Below the pieces are notes generated by a model. The model was given only the letters and a program-made list of their open reading frames with translations, was not told the DNA's origin and did not search any database. A DNA stretch of 64,000 bases, taken from positions 183,136-247,135 of the forward strand of contig CAKSLI010000002.1 in the NCBI GenBank assembly GCA_934466475.1, written 5' to 3'. The translations under genes were made by a program, and so were the position numbers. Of the stretch, positions 41,823 through 49,726 are shown piece after piece. Source of the stretch: an uncultured Oscillospiraceae bacterium. GTDB lineage: Bacteria; Bacillota; Clostridia; Oscillospirales; Ruminococcaceae. Within the stretch, counting starts at the first letter, position 1; each line of letters begins with the position of its first letter.

Positions 41823-43456
41823 TATTCAGCGACCTCCTCTTCCTGGACCTCGGGCTGAAGGCTGAGGTCGATGGATGTTGCGTGCAGCTCATCGGAGCCT
41901 GCTCTTATATTCATTGATAACGAGAATGTGAATACAGTATCGTATTTTTCCTCACCGCTTGCAAGAACAAGATAGGTGTTCTCGGCAGAAGCATTGCTCT
42001 TCTCAAAACCGGAGTAGGAAACATTCTGGAAGTAGCTGTCGCCGTATTTTGTCTTGACCTCATTGATGAGCTTCTCAACATACAGCGAAGGAACTGAGGA
42101 CGGATCGCCGTTGCTGCGTCCCATGAATGTAGCGTTGACATCATAATTGCCAACATCCACAGACAGCAGGTCAAGCTCTACATCGCCGTCATTTATGCTC
42201 TCAAGCGGTTCCTTGAGCTTGTCGATGACGTAGCTCTGCGCCTTGGGCATATAGTTGAACAGCTGAGAGGTATAACCAACGTTGTCATTATAGCTCTGGA
42301 AGCCGGCAAGCATGCTCTCGCGGTTGGAAACTATCTGAAGGTCTCTCTGAAGCGTAGGATTGTCGATCTGGTTCTGTATCTCTCTCACCTGACCCTGGAT
42401 AGCGCCGTTGAATGCGTTCAGACCAAGCGTGATAGCGCCCACCAGGACAACTACGCCTGCGCAGCAGCCGCCAAGCATCATGAGATAGCCGTTCATGCCC
42501 TTGGATTCCTTAGCGGAGGTAGCTTCCAGCAGGTTGATGTGCTCAAGATCCTTGTTTCTGCGGTAGATAGCGCCGATCGCATTAGCGTACTTGGTAAAGT
42601 CGATCTCTGTCATGGTAACGACCGTGGACGGAGTTGCAAGAACGTGCACCGGTACATTATACGCGGAGATAGCGTTGGAAAGCTCAATGAAGTTTCCGGT
42701 ATCGCCGTAGAACATGATCTCCTTCAGCGGCTTTGCCCCCTTGCGGCTCTTGATAAACTGGATCATTCTGAACAGGTTATCGGAAAGCGCGCGGATAACG
42801 TAGTCAGGAGCGTTATCGTAATCGGAAGGATCAATGTTGAAGTAACGCGAGAATACGATCTGGTTATCCTCGTACAGGTTCATGTTAAGGAAGCCCTGGT
42901 CGATCTGGATAAGCAGGAGCGGCATTCTCTCAGCCATTTTAGGTGTGTTCACGATGAGACGCGTTACGGAGTTGTTGGAGATGTTTACAGCCTTGAGCGA
43001 AAGACCGATATGTGAGAACAGTCGTACATAGCCGTCAACCAGGCGCTGCGGGCAGGCAGTTGCGATTATCTTGAGCTGCTTGTTCTTCTCCTCGTCCTCA
43101 GCCTCGCCGGCGATCGTGAAAGAGATATTGAACTCATTGCCAACGCCCATGTTGCTCTGGATCATCGCTTCGATAGCGGCGGTGTTCTTGATGCTCTTGG
43201 GCTTGGGTATGAGCATTTCCTTGTATACGATCGAGCTGGAAGTGATAGAAACTATCGCGTCCTTCTCAGTGATGCCCTTGGACTTGATGATATCGTTGAG
43301 CTCAGCCGCAACCATAGGCACATCAGTGATGTAACCGTTGGATACCATGCCGAGGGTCAGCTCACGCATATCAGCGTCCTGCACTCTTATCTTGTTACCG
43401 CTGTGGACGCCTCTGACCAGCTTGATTTGTCTGTCAGTAATATCAATAGAAAGCAT
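41822..43456 (-). CDS. PilM-PilN fusion protein
   Basis: A 544-residue protein joining two assembly proteins that are usually separate. Residues ~1-335 are PilM-like, with an actin/FtsA-type fold opening LSIDITDRQIKLVRG and containing MLIPKPKSIKNTAAIEAMIQ. Residues ~347-370 form a membrane helix (MMLGGCCAGVVVLVGAITLG), then a coiled coil (VREIQNQIDNPTLQRDLQIV) and a PilN-like alpha/beta domain (~390-520). In other systems the PilN cytoplasmic N-terminus binds PilM; here they are tethered. It lies 31 bases after pilC. Confidence 0.85.
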   Translation of the reverse strand: MLSIDITDRQIKLVRGVHSGNKIRVQDADMRELTLGMVSNGYITDVPMVAAELNDIIKSKGITEKDAIVSITSSSIVYKEMLIPKPKSIKNTAAIEAMIQSNMGVGNEFNISFTIAGEAEDEEKNKQLKIIATACPQRLVDGYVRLFSHIGLSLKAVNISNNSVTRLIVNTPKMAERMPLLLIQIDQGFLNMNLYEDNQIVFSRYFNIDPSDYDNAPDYVIRALSDNLFRMIQFIKSRKGAKPLKEIMFYGDTGNFIELSNAISAYNVPVHVLATPSTVVTMTEIDFTKYANAIGAIYRRNKDLEHINLLEATSAKESKGMNGYLMMLGGCCAGVVVLVGAITLGLNAFNGAIQGQVREIQNQIDNPTLQRDLQIVSNRESMLAGFQSYNDNVGYTSQLFNYMPKAQSYVIDKLKEPLESINDGDVELDLLSVDVGNYDVNATFMGRSNGDPSSVPSLYVEKLINEVKTKYGDSYFQNVSYSGFEKSNASAENTYLVLASGEEKYDTVFTFSLSMNIRAGSDELHATSIDLSLQPEVQEEEVAE

Positions 43457-43487
43457 ATTTTCACCTCATAAAGTTAAAGTAAATTCA

Positions 43488-44681
43488 TCATGTAGCGCTT
43501 GTCATGCCGCCGTAGAGCATCGGGAAGATAGCCGCGAGGACCAGACCTATCGCAATACCCATAATAATGATCATAACAGGCTCCAGCATACCAACGAGCT
43601 TTGTGATAGCGGTGTCGCCCTCTTCCTCGTAGTAGTCCGCCGCCTTGGCAAGAATGGTATCCAGCGTACCGGACTCCTCGCCGACATAGATGATCGAGGT
43701 GAACATGCCCTCGAATATCTCGGTCTTTTCAACCGCCTTTGACATACTCTCACCGAGCTTGATATTGTCAACGACTTCCTCAAAGCGCTTGGTGACGTAT
43801 GTGTTTCCGAGCACGGAAACGGATTTCTCTATACAGTCAACCATTTGCAGACCGGCCGCATAAAGGTTGGACATATTTCTCGCGAAACGTCCGGTATAGA
43901 TAGTGGAGATCAGCTTTCCGACTTTCGGTATTCTGAGGATGAGTTCATCCCACTTGAGCTTTATAGCGGGAGTTCTCTTGCCCACAAATACCAGGAACAC
44001 TATAACGCCGATCACTATAAGATATATGTACCAGTAGTTGATAAGCGAATCCGAGAATGCGATCATTCCCTTTGAAAGCGGGGTCAGATCCTCCGGATCC
44101 ATCATAGAGGTGAACGTAGGAAGTATCATCGTGAACATCAGGATAACTACCGCCAGCGCAAGGACAAGCAGTATGATAGGATATACCATAGCGCTCTTTA
44201 CCTTGTTGTTCGTCTTGTTTGCATTTGCAAAGTGGTCAGATACTCTTACGAGGATCTGGTCGAGAGTACCGGAGGATTCACCTGCCGCAACCATGCTGAC
44301 GAATAAGTCAGGGAATACGCCGGGTTTTGTCTCAAGCACCTCTGAAAAGGATTTACCTTTCTGTACCTCCTCGTAAATATCCAGCAGGACGCGCTTTGCC
44401 TTCTTGTTCTGCTGCTGATCCTGAAGAATGTACAGCGCCCTTACGAGCGACAGACCTGCCGAGGTCATAGACGCCAGCTGTCTGCTGATGAATGATACCT
44501 CTTTTGTCTTGAACTTGTACTTGACGTCCACCGCGTCGTTCGCACCGAGGTCGCGGTAGCGGGTAACGTACAGGTTCCGTTCCTTCAGCTTTTGCTGAAG
44601 TTCCTGATAATCCTCTGCCATCTCCTGTCCGCGGACAGTTTTGCCGTTTATATCGGTGGCCTGATAAGAGAATTTTTTCAC
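43488..44681 (-). CDS. pilC: Type IV pilus inner-membrane platform protein PilC (GspF family)
   Basis: A 397-residue PilC with two repeats of the GspF domain (~60-185 and ~265-390), each with a helix bundle and membrane helices. Signature segments are FISRQLASMTSAGLSLVRAL, VAAGESSGTLDQIL, and in the second repeat IYVGEESGTLDTILAKAADY. It anchors the PilB/PilT ATPases and moves pilin into the growing fibre. It is the first gene of the minus-strand operon pilC-pilMN-pilO-pilX-like-prepilins and has a good promoter and a leader hairpin. Confidence 0.94.
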   Translation of the reverse strand: MKKFSYQATDINGKTVRGQEMAEDYQELQQKLKERNLYVTRYRDLGANDAVDVKYKFKTKEVSFISRQLASMTSAGLSLVRALYILQDQQQNKKAKRVLLDIYEEVQKGKSFSEVLETKPGVFPDLFVSMVAAGESSGTLDQILVRVSDHFANANKTNNKVKSAMVYPIILLVLALAVVILMFTMILPTFTSMMDPEDLTPLSKGMIAFSDSLINYWYIYLIVIGVIVFLVFVGKRTPAIKLKWDELILRIPKVGKLISTIYTGRFARNMSNLYAAGLQMVDCIEKSVSVLGNTYVTKRFEEVVDNIKLGESMSKAVEKTEIFEGMFTSIIYVGEESGTLDTILAKAADYYEEEGDTAITKLVGMLEPVMIIIMGIAIGLVLAAIFPMLYGGMTSAT

Positions 44682-44701
44682 CGGATAACCTCCAATCCCC
44701 C

Positions 44702-44723
44702 TGCAGCCTGCCGACAGGCTGCA
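44702..44723 (-). promoter_or_regulatory. Leader hairpin just upstream of the pilC ribosome-binding site
   Basis: TGCAGCCTG and CAGGCTGCA pair perfectly around a 4-base loop in the ~95-base pilC leader. A downstream run of G followed by GGAGG suggests attenuation or translational control. Confidence 0.55.
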
Positions 44724-44776
44724 AATAATATCGTGGACAGGGTATAATAACCCAATGTTCCACTATAGCATTATAA

Positions 44777-44805
44777 ATTATACCATATTTTCGCGGTTAT
44801 TTCAA
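44777..44805 (-). promoter_or_regulatory. Sigma-A promoter of the pilC operon
   Basis: Minus strand: TTGAAA (44800-44805), 17 bases, TATAAT (44777-44782). The 512-base gap to rpsF also holds the rpsF promoter; between 44806 and 45078 I see only AT-rich sequence with a weak TATAAT. Confidence 0.75.
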
Positions 44806-45078
44806 GCATTCACAGAGGCGTTTTCCGGATTTTTGCGCAGTTTGTGCAATTTTGACGTGTAGAATTTGGCGAATCCATTATGTGCACTTTGACCAAATCA
44901 CGGTATAATATTGAAAAATATTCGCACTTATGACGACTGTATGTGAAATTCATGTGAAAAATAACCCACAGACAAATTCACTTCTGAATACTATTATAAT
45001 ACTACCGGACATTCTGTGTCCGAAACGGAGCAGTTACAGCCAGTCTCCCGGAAATGCGAAAAAACGTCCATTTTGCTA

Positions 45079-45107
45079 TTGACAAAGGAGAAAGTTTCTG
45101 GTATAAT
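45079..45107 (+). promoter_or_regulatory. Consensus sigma-A promoter of rpsF-ssb-rpsR
   Basis: TTGACA (45079-45084), 17 bases, TATAAT (45102-45107), a perfect consensus suited to ribosomal-protein genes. Confidence 0.9.
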
Positions 45108-45112
45108 GGAGA

Positions 45113-45175
45113 ATGTTAAGGCTTGCAAAGCCTTTAACCCCTTTCTCGTGCAATCCCGCACGGGATATATATCCA
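45113..45175 (+). promoter_or_regulatory. Structured rpsF leader, candidate S6:S18 autoregulatory site
   Basis: Two hairpins lie between promoter and start: GTTAAGGCTT/AAGCCTTTAAC with a bulge, and CGTGC/GCACG with a CCG-containing loop. rpsF leaders in many bacteria bind the S6:S18 complex through a CCG element; the match here is only by eye. Confidence 0.4.
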
Positions 45176-45193
45176 TAAGGAGGTGCTATATAA

Positions 45194-45496
45194 ATGGCAA
45201 AGTTATCTGAGAAGTATGAGGCAATCATCGTTTTCTCTCTGAAGAAGACTGAGGACGAGATCAAGGCGCTTACAGCAAAGTTCGCTGACCTCATTCAGGC
45301 AAACGGCACACTCACCAACACTGATGAGTGGGGCAAGAGAAAGCTCGCTTACGAGATCAACTACGAGGGCGAGGGCTACTATGTACTCTACAACTTCGAG
45401 TCCAAGCCCGATTTCCCCATGGAGCTTGAGCGTATCATCAACATCACTGACGGCGTTCTTCGTTCCATCGTTGTCCGCGCACAGGGTCAGCAGTAA
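45194..45496 (+). CDS. rpsF: 30S ribosomal protein S6
   Basis: A 100-residue S6 of normal length. It starts AKLSEKYEAIIVFSLKKTED, then GTLTNTDEWGKRKLAYEINY, and GYYVLYNFESKPDFPMELER with the terminal RSIVVRAQ. S6 binds 16S rRNA in the platform together with S18. AAGGAGGTGC precedes the ATG. It heads the conserved rpsF-ssb-rpsR operon. Confidence 0.97.
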   Translation: MAKLSEKYEAIIVFSLKKTEDEIKALTAKFADLIQANGTLTNTDEWGKRKLAYEINYEGEGYYVLYNFESKPDFPMELERIINITDGVLRSIVVRAQGQQ

Positions 45497-45536
45497 TTCC
45501 CGGTAAGCAGGCTGTGACACAACAGGAGGTGCCTAT

Positions 45537-46004
45537 ATGTATAACAAGGTCATTCTCATGGGCAGAATCACACATGATCTCGAAATGAGAACTACTCCCA
45601 CAGGCGCAAACGTATGCACATTCAGCATTGCTGTTGACAGACGTTTTCAGCAGAAAGGCGAGGAGAGGAAGTCAGACTTCTTCAATATCGTAGCATGGCG
45701 CCAACAGGCTGATTTTGTATGCCGTTATTTCGGAAAGGGCAGAATGATACTCGTTGAAGGCGAGCTTCAAACACGTTCCTATGACGACAAGAACGGAAAC
45801 AAGGTCAGAGTAACTGAAATTGTCGCAGACCGGCTTTGTTTCACCGGTGAAAAATCGCAGGGCGGCGCATACAGTGATTATGCCGCTTCTGCTTCGTCCA
45901 GCGCGCCCGCGCCCGCATCTGCACCCGCCGCCCCTGCTCCGCAGGCAAGCGCACCCGCAGGTGATTTCAGCCCGGCGGCGTCTGATGACGACTACCCGTT
46001 CTAA
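45537..46004 (+). CDS. ssb: Single-stranded DNA-binding protein
   Basis: A 155-residue SSB. The OB-fold (~1-108) starts MYNKVILMGRITHDLEMRTT, with FSIAVDRRFQ, DFFNIVAWRQQADFVCRYFG and LVEGELQTRSYDDKNGN. A Pro/Ala/Ser-rich linker follows, and the tail DDDYPF is the conserved acidic tip that recruits replication and repair partners. It sits between rpsF and rpsR in the usual order. Confidence 0.97.
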   Translation: MYNKVILMGRITHDLEMRTTPTGANVCTFSIAVDRRFQQKGEERKSDFFNIVAWRQQADFVCRYFGKGRMILVEGELQTRSYDDKNGNKVRVTEIVADRLCFTGEKSQGGAYSDYAASASSSAPAPASAPAAPAPQASAPAGDFSPAASDDDYPF

Positions 46005-46042
46005 AATCCGTTTTACCTGAATAACAAAGGAGGTTCAGTACC

Positions 46043-46291
46043 ATGGCTGAAAAGTTTGATAGACCGGCTCACGCAGTTAAGCGCCCCAGAAAAAAGGTTT
46101 GCCAGTTCTGCGTTGATCGTTCTGAATTCATCGATTACAAGGACGTAGCTAAGCTCAAGAAGTGCATGACAGAGCGTTCCAAGATTCTGCCCCGTCGTGT
46201 AACAGGCTGCTGCGCATACCACCAGAGAGAGCTGACAACAGCTGTCAAGAGAGCAAGACAGATCGCTCTCATCCCCTATTCCGCTGACTAA
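46043..46291 (+). CDS. rpsR: 30S ribosomal protein S18
   Basis: An 82-residue S18. The core has [40 protein letters not shown] and [20 protein letters not shown]. The cysteines (CQFC, CC) correspond to the zinc-ribbon positions of the C+ form. It starts after AAAGGAGG and ends the operon before a strong terminator. Confidence 0.97.
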   Translation: MAEKFDRPAHAVKRPRKKVCQFCVDRSEFIDYKDVAKLKKCMTERSKILPRRVTGCCAYHQRELTTAVKRARQIALIPYSAD

Positions 46292-46330
46292 TTCTGCGGT
46301 AACAGACAACATCTTTTTTCAGTAACACAA

Positions 46331-46366
46331 TTTTTCCCCGGGTAAAACCGGGGAAATTTGTTTTTT
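46331..46366 (+). terminator. Terminator of rpsF-ssb-rpsR
   Basis: TTTCCCCGG pairs with CCGGGGAAA around a 6-base loop, followed by TTTGTTTTTT. Confidence 0.93.
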
Positions 46367-46451
46367 CAGACTTTTTTGCAACCTTTTTCTGAATCGTCCG
46401 GTTTTATTAGCAAAGGGAGCTTATCGCTCAGCAGAAAAAGGAGGTAATTCT

Positions 46452-47651
46452 ATGAAAACAAGATACATTTCAGCGATCATGGCGGCAGTGATCATGACTT
46501 CAGCGCTGTCAGCCACCGCGGGAGCCGCAGACATCACGACCGCCAGGCTCGGCAGCACGGTTCAGACCATGGAGGAATACGGCGTCCGTTACACCGAGAT
46601 CCGCAAAGGGCGCACCGTAAAGAACACACTTGTCGTCCCACGCGGCGAGACACTGTATATTCCCGCCGGGGTCCGGCTGGCGCTGAACGGCGGCATGAAG
46701 CTGGAGGGCAGCGTCTATATTGAAAACGGAGGAAAGCTTGTCGTAAAAAACGGCGGGACACTGGATATCTCGGGCTCGCTGATATGCGATGGAACATTTA
46801 TCGCTGACTACTCCTCAACGCTGAACATTGCCGACGCAGGACGCGTTTACGGCTCTAAAACCAGCACCGTGAAGATACGCACAAATAAAGGAAGCCTCGC
46901 TGACACCTGTACGACTGTCTGCCTCGGATCATTCGCCGGATATAATCCCGAGCGCTTCTGCCCGAATGCCGTGACTGCCCTTAATATGTCGCTGGATTTC
47001 AATGACGCTCTTCAAAAATCCACTCAGGTCTCCGCGTCCGAGGCGCTTATGGCGGCGAAAATGGGATACTATTCAATAGACGAGGTTCCAAATGGAAGCC
47101 GCGACAGGCTCCTGACGATATTCTTTGACAACGGAAGCGCTGTGACAATGGGTTATTTCGCCAATAATCACGCTTCAGGGCTGACCAGTATCTGCGGCGT
47201 TGATGTATGGACTGCAAAGCAGGTCACAGGAAACGGCGGCGGAGAGGAATATGTCCCTGAAACACTGGAACAGTCCATCGTCAGCAGCAATGGCATAGTA
47301 CGGGCGAGGTGCGATTCTGTCAGCTTTGACGGCGAAACAGTCACATGCCGGTTCACTCCGCTGGAAACGCTCAGCGGCGGACAGATTTCCGGGGAATTCT
47401 CCTTGCTGTATGGAAGTGAGTGGAGTGATGAGTTCCCAAAATACTATAATGAAAACTGCGAGTATATTATCCCACTGAAAAAGGTGTCTGGGAAAAACAG
47501 CGAGTATTATACCAGGCGCGGAAATTCCGTCATCGAAATAACGGACGGCGAGATCTCATCCGCGGTGATAAACGGCGAAAATCAGGAGCTCACCCTCGAA
47601 ACTCTGCGCACAAAGATAAAATACCTCGCATTTCTGCGCGATTCTGAGTAA
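46452..47651 (+). CDS. Secreted protein with beta-solenoid-like repeats
   Basis: A 399-residue exported protein. The signal peptide covers ~1-26 (ending SATAGAADI). Residues ~55-145 contain short strand repeats (VVPRGETLYIPAGVRLALNG, GGMKLEGSVYIENGGKLVV, GTLDISGSLICDGTF) like a beta-solenoid. The C-terminal ~180 residues are a separate domain with no motif I know. The N-terminal part resembles the protein at 13513-14463 in organisation. AAAAAGGAGG lies before the ATG. It is a single gene; the role is unknown but surface-related. Confidence 0.75.
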   Translation: MKTRYISAIMAAVIMTSALSATAGAADITTARLGSTVQTMEEYGVRYTEIRKGRTVKNTLVVPRGETLYIPAGVRLALNGGMKLEGSVYIENGGKLVVKNGGTLDISGSLICDGTFIADYSSTLNIADAGRVYGSKTSTVKIRTNKGSLADTCTTVCLGSFAGYNPERFCPNAVTALNMSLDFNDALQKSTQVSASEALMAAKMGYYSIDEVPNGSRDRLLTIFFDNGSAVTMGYFANNHASGLTSICGVDVWTAKQVTGNGGGEEYVPETLEQSIVSSNGIVRARCDSVSFDGETVTCRFTPLETLSGGQISGEFSLLYGSEWSDEFPKYYNENCEYIIPLKKVSGKNSEYYTRRGNSVIEITDGEISSAVINGENQELTLETLRTKIKYLAFLRDSE

Positions 47652-47665
47652 TTTTTCCCGAATAG

Positions 47666-47694
47666 TTGACAGCCCGTATAAAATGGGGTATAAT
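47666..47694 (+). promoter_or_regulatory. Consensus sigma-A promoter of the GNAT gene
   Basis: TTGACA (47666-47671), 17 bases, TATAAT (47689-47694), only 22 bases before the start codon. Confidence 0.85.
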
Positions 47695-47716
47695 ATTCAT
47701 CAGGAGTGTGATAAAA

Positions 47717-48193
47717 ATGGCAAATACAGTCAGACAAATAATCAGCCCTGATGAAAAAGAAACAATATGCCGGGAGCTGCTGACAGCAGTTCCGGAGTGG
47801 AAAGGCTATGCTGCTGATATAGACAACTGCGCCGCTCGGTGCCGCATGATGCCGCTGTGGGCGGATATTGACGAGGACGAGGAAATATCCATGCGCGGAT
47901 TCCTCGCGCTGAAGGAGACCAGCCCCTGCGCCGCTGAAATATACGTCATGGCAATACGCGGAGAATACGAACGCCGCAAGGTCGGCAAGGGGCTTCTCAC
48001 CGCCATGCTGAGCTATGCACGCCGGCAGGGTTACGAATATCTTCAGGTCAAGACCGTAAAAACGGGCGTTTCCCCCGAATTCGATTCGCTGAACGTTTTT
48101 TACCAGAGCCTCGGCTTCCGCGAGCTGGAAGTGCTCCCGCTGTGGGGCGAGAAGCTTCCCTGCCAGATATATATACGGAACGTTAATTTTTAA
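47717..48193 (+). CDS. GNAT-family N-acetyltransferase
   Basis: A 158-residue GNAT protein. I start it at the ATG at 47717 (MANTVRQ), which follows AGGAGTG and lies just after the promoter; an upstream in-frame ATG at 47666 is inside the promoter. The acetyl-CoA-binding motif A is seen as AIRGEYERRKVGKGLLTAML, with the usual R/K-x-x-G-x-G/A pattern, and motif B as SLNVFYQSLGFRELE. The substrate is unknown. It is transcribed alone. Confidence 0.85.
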   Translation: MANTVRQIISPDEKETICRELLTAVPEWKGYAADIDNCAARCRMMPLWADIDEDEEISMRGFLALKETSPCAAEIYVMAIRGEYERRKVGKGLLTAMLSYARRQGYEYLQVKTVKTGVSPEFDSLNVFYQSLGFRELEVLPLWGEKLPCQIYIRNVNF

Positions 48194-48199
48194 CTTTTT

Positions 48200-48246
48200 A
48201 ACCTCGTTCTCGGTTGAAAAACCGGGAGTGAGGTTATTTTTTCTGT
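48200..48246 (+). terminator. Terminator of the GNAT gene
   Basis: AACCTC pairs with GAGGTT and, after an internal loop, CTCGGTT with AACCGGGAG, followed by ATTTTTTCTG. From here to 48498 I see no further gene, only AT-rich sequence. Confidence 0.75.
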
Positions 48247-48498
48247 TTACAAATGATACAGTATGTATTTTTATGTGTTTTCCGACAGAATGTTATGATT
48301 ACTTTTTGTTATGCAGCGGCGGCAGAATACGTTCAGTTGCGGAAATACAGGCAACTTTCGGTATAATTGTATCTCTTATAACGCAATTCGGTAAAATGCG
48401 CCGGGGTTTTTACCGATTGTTGAATTCTACGTTGAAAGTGTGGAAAACAATATGTTTTCAAGACTTTTGGTTGAATAGTTTTCAACTTTTAAACCGCG

Positions 48499-48822
48499 TC
48501 ATGTTGAAAATCCGCAGAACACCACAGCATTGCCGCCCGACGTGTGCAGAACTGTCAGAAAATCTCCCCGAAATAATGGTGAGCTAAGCCGCATTTTCCA
48601 TAGGATATTCACTTCAGGGAGTATTTTTTTGCGCCGGAATATTACCCCGGAGTTTATTATAATGCAATTATTACTATTTGCATATTCCAGAGAGTGATAA
48701 TATAACCACCATATCACCGAAAGTATAATATATACAAGTGCTGAAATCATCCGCCATGGCAGGACAAATATTGCCAGCCCGGAAACCTCCGCAAGCCAGA
48801 ATATTACCCAGCGTTTTTTCAT
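48499..48822 (-). CDS. Small membrane protein, possibly PH-like
   Basis: A 107-residue protein. Two hydrophobic helices (~6-22 and ~27-42) are followed by a soluble segment with NCIIINSGVIFRRKKILPEV and VLHTSGGNAVVF. That pattern (a strand, a basic turn, a strand and a Gly-Gly end) resembles short bacterial PH-like domains. The Shine-Dalgarno site is weak, and repeat copy 3 begins 24 bases upstream of the start. The gene may be truncated or separated from its promoter by the insertion; the assignment is tentative. Confidence 0.5.
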   Translation of the reverse strand: MKKRWVIFWLAEVSGLAIFVLPWRMISALVYIILSVIWWLYYHSLEYANSNNCIIINSGVIFRRKKILPEVNILWKMRLSSPLFRGDFLTVLHTSGGNAVVFCGFST

Positions 48823-48846
48823 AGGTTTTTCACTCTTTTCATTTAT

Positions 48847-49076
48847 GGGAACCTCTAAAAACCGGTGTGAAAAGCAAAAATGGGCAGGGTGTGCCAGCTT
48901 CTAGGAAAGCCGACGAAGTAAGGCTGTATGCCTTACGAGGAGGTGCAACACGATGTTGCAGAGCGAAATAACCGGGCGACGGCATGGACGCCGTCGCATC
49001 AGAAATTTCGCTTGTTGACAGACGAAGATGGTGCGCACTGCTCATTTTCGCTCACATGAGGTTTTTAGAGGTGACC
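48847..49076 (+). mobile_element. MITE-like structured repeat, copy 3 (230 bp)
   Basis: Flanked by TTAT on both sides (48843-48846 and 49077-49080). It is the same length as copy 1 with the same terminal repeats. The central ~120 bases (hairpins) are almost identical to copy 1, while the two arms differ; they still pair with each other through compensating changes and G-T pairs, suggesting the fold matters. Confidence 0.87.
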
Positions 49077-49156
49077 TTATATTACAGGTACAGTATATAA
49101 TAGAATGCTCCGGGTGGATTATTTTTATGCAGTACGCCGATTTTGTCCGCACAGTA

Positions 49157-49185
49157 TTGACGGAATTCCTTAACAGTGTTAAAAT
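49157..49185 (+). promoter_or_regulatory. Promoter and candidate operator of the marR-ABC operon
   Basis: TTGACG (49157-49162), 17 bases, TAAAAT (49180-49185). A perfect inverted repeat TTAACAGTGTTAA (49170-49182) overlaps the -10, a plausible site for autorepression by the MarR protein encoded next. Confidence 0.65.
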
Positions 49186-49220
49186 ATAACCACACTCAAC
49201 AAAGACAAGGCGGTGACTAG

Positions 49221-49715
49221 ATGAAGGGTTTTGCCGAGATACTCTGGGATCGGAGCGATTTCATAGGCAACCAATTCCCGCAGGAGGTATGCGCCCAGAT
49301 CCTCCGGAGCATGGAGATACTTAGCTCTGTCAGCCCGGCAGGGGTGCTTACGGAAATAACCCCCTCGGAATTTGCAGTGCTGTGCCGCGCCTCTGACCAG
49401 CTCAAGCGCCGCGGAAGGGCGGCAACAGTCGCTGATATCGCGGGACAGGTTAATGTCTCCGTGCCGGCAGTGTCAAGGACGCTCCGCTCGCTTCAGCAGA
49501 AACAGCTAATAGAGCGAAGCATTGACGAAGCGGACCGGCGCAATATCCGGGTTACGCTTACGGCGGCAGGACAGGATATGCTGGAAGAAAACATGAAGCG
49601 CGTTGTAGCAAAGCTGAACGATATAATGTCCGTGTTCTCGCAGGATGAAATGCGCACGATAGCCAGACTTTACAGCAAGTTTGCGGATTCAATGGTCTCA
49701 AAGCTGGGAATGTGA
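49221..49715 (+). CDS. MarR-family transcriptional regulator
   Basis: A 164-residue winged-helix regulator. The recognition region is ATVADIAGQVNVSVPAVSRT, LRSLQQKQLIERSIDEADRR and NIRVTLTAAGQDML, the MarR wing. It probably represses its own operon through the palindrome over the promoter. The stop overlaps an upstream in-frame ATG of the transporter gene, so the pair is coupled: a regulator with its ABC efflux-type transporter. Confidence 0.92.
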   Translation: MKGFAEILWDRSDFIGNQFPQEVCAQILRSMEILSSVSPAGVLTEITPSEFAVLCRASDQLKRRGRAATVADIAGQVNVSVPAVSRTLRSLQQKQLIERSIDEADRRNIRVTLTAAGQDMLEENMKRVVAKLNDIMSVFSQDEMRTIARLYSKFADSMVSKLGM

Positions 49716-49726
49716 AAGGAGAATAT

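Noticed and set aside
48228..48587. 119-codon plus-strand frame after the GNAT gene
   Set aside because: No ribosome-binding site, unlikely composition, and it overlaps the better minus-strand small membrane protein.
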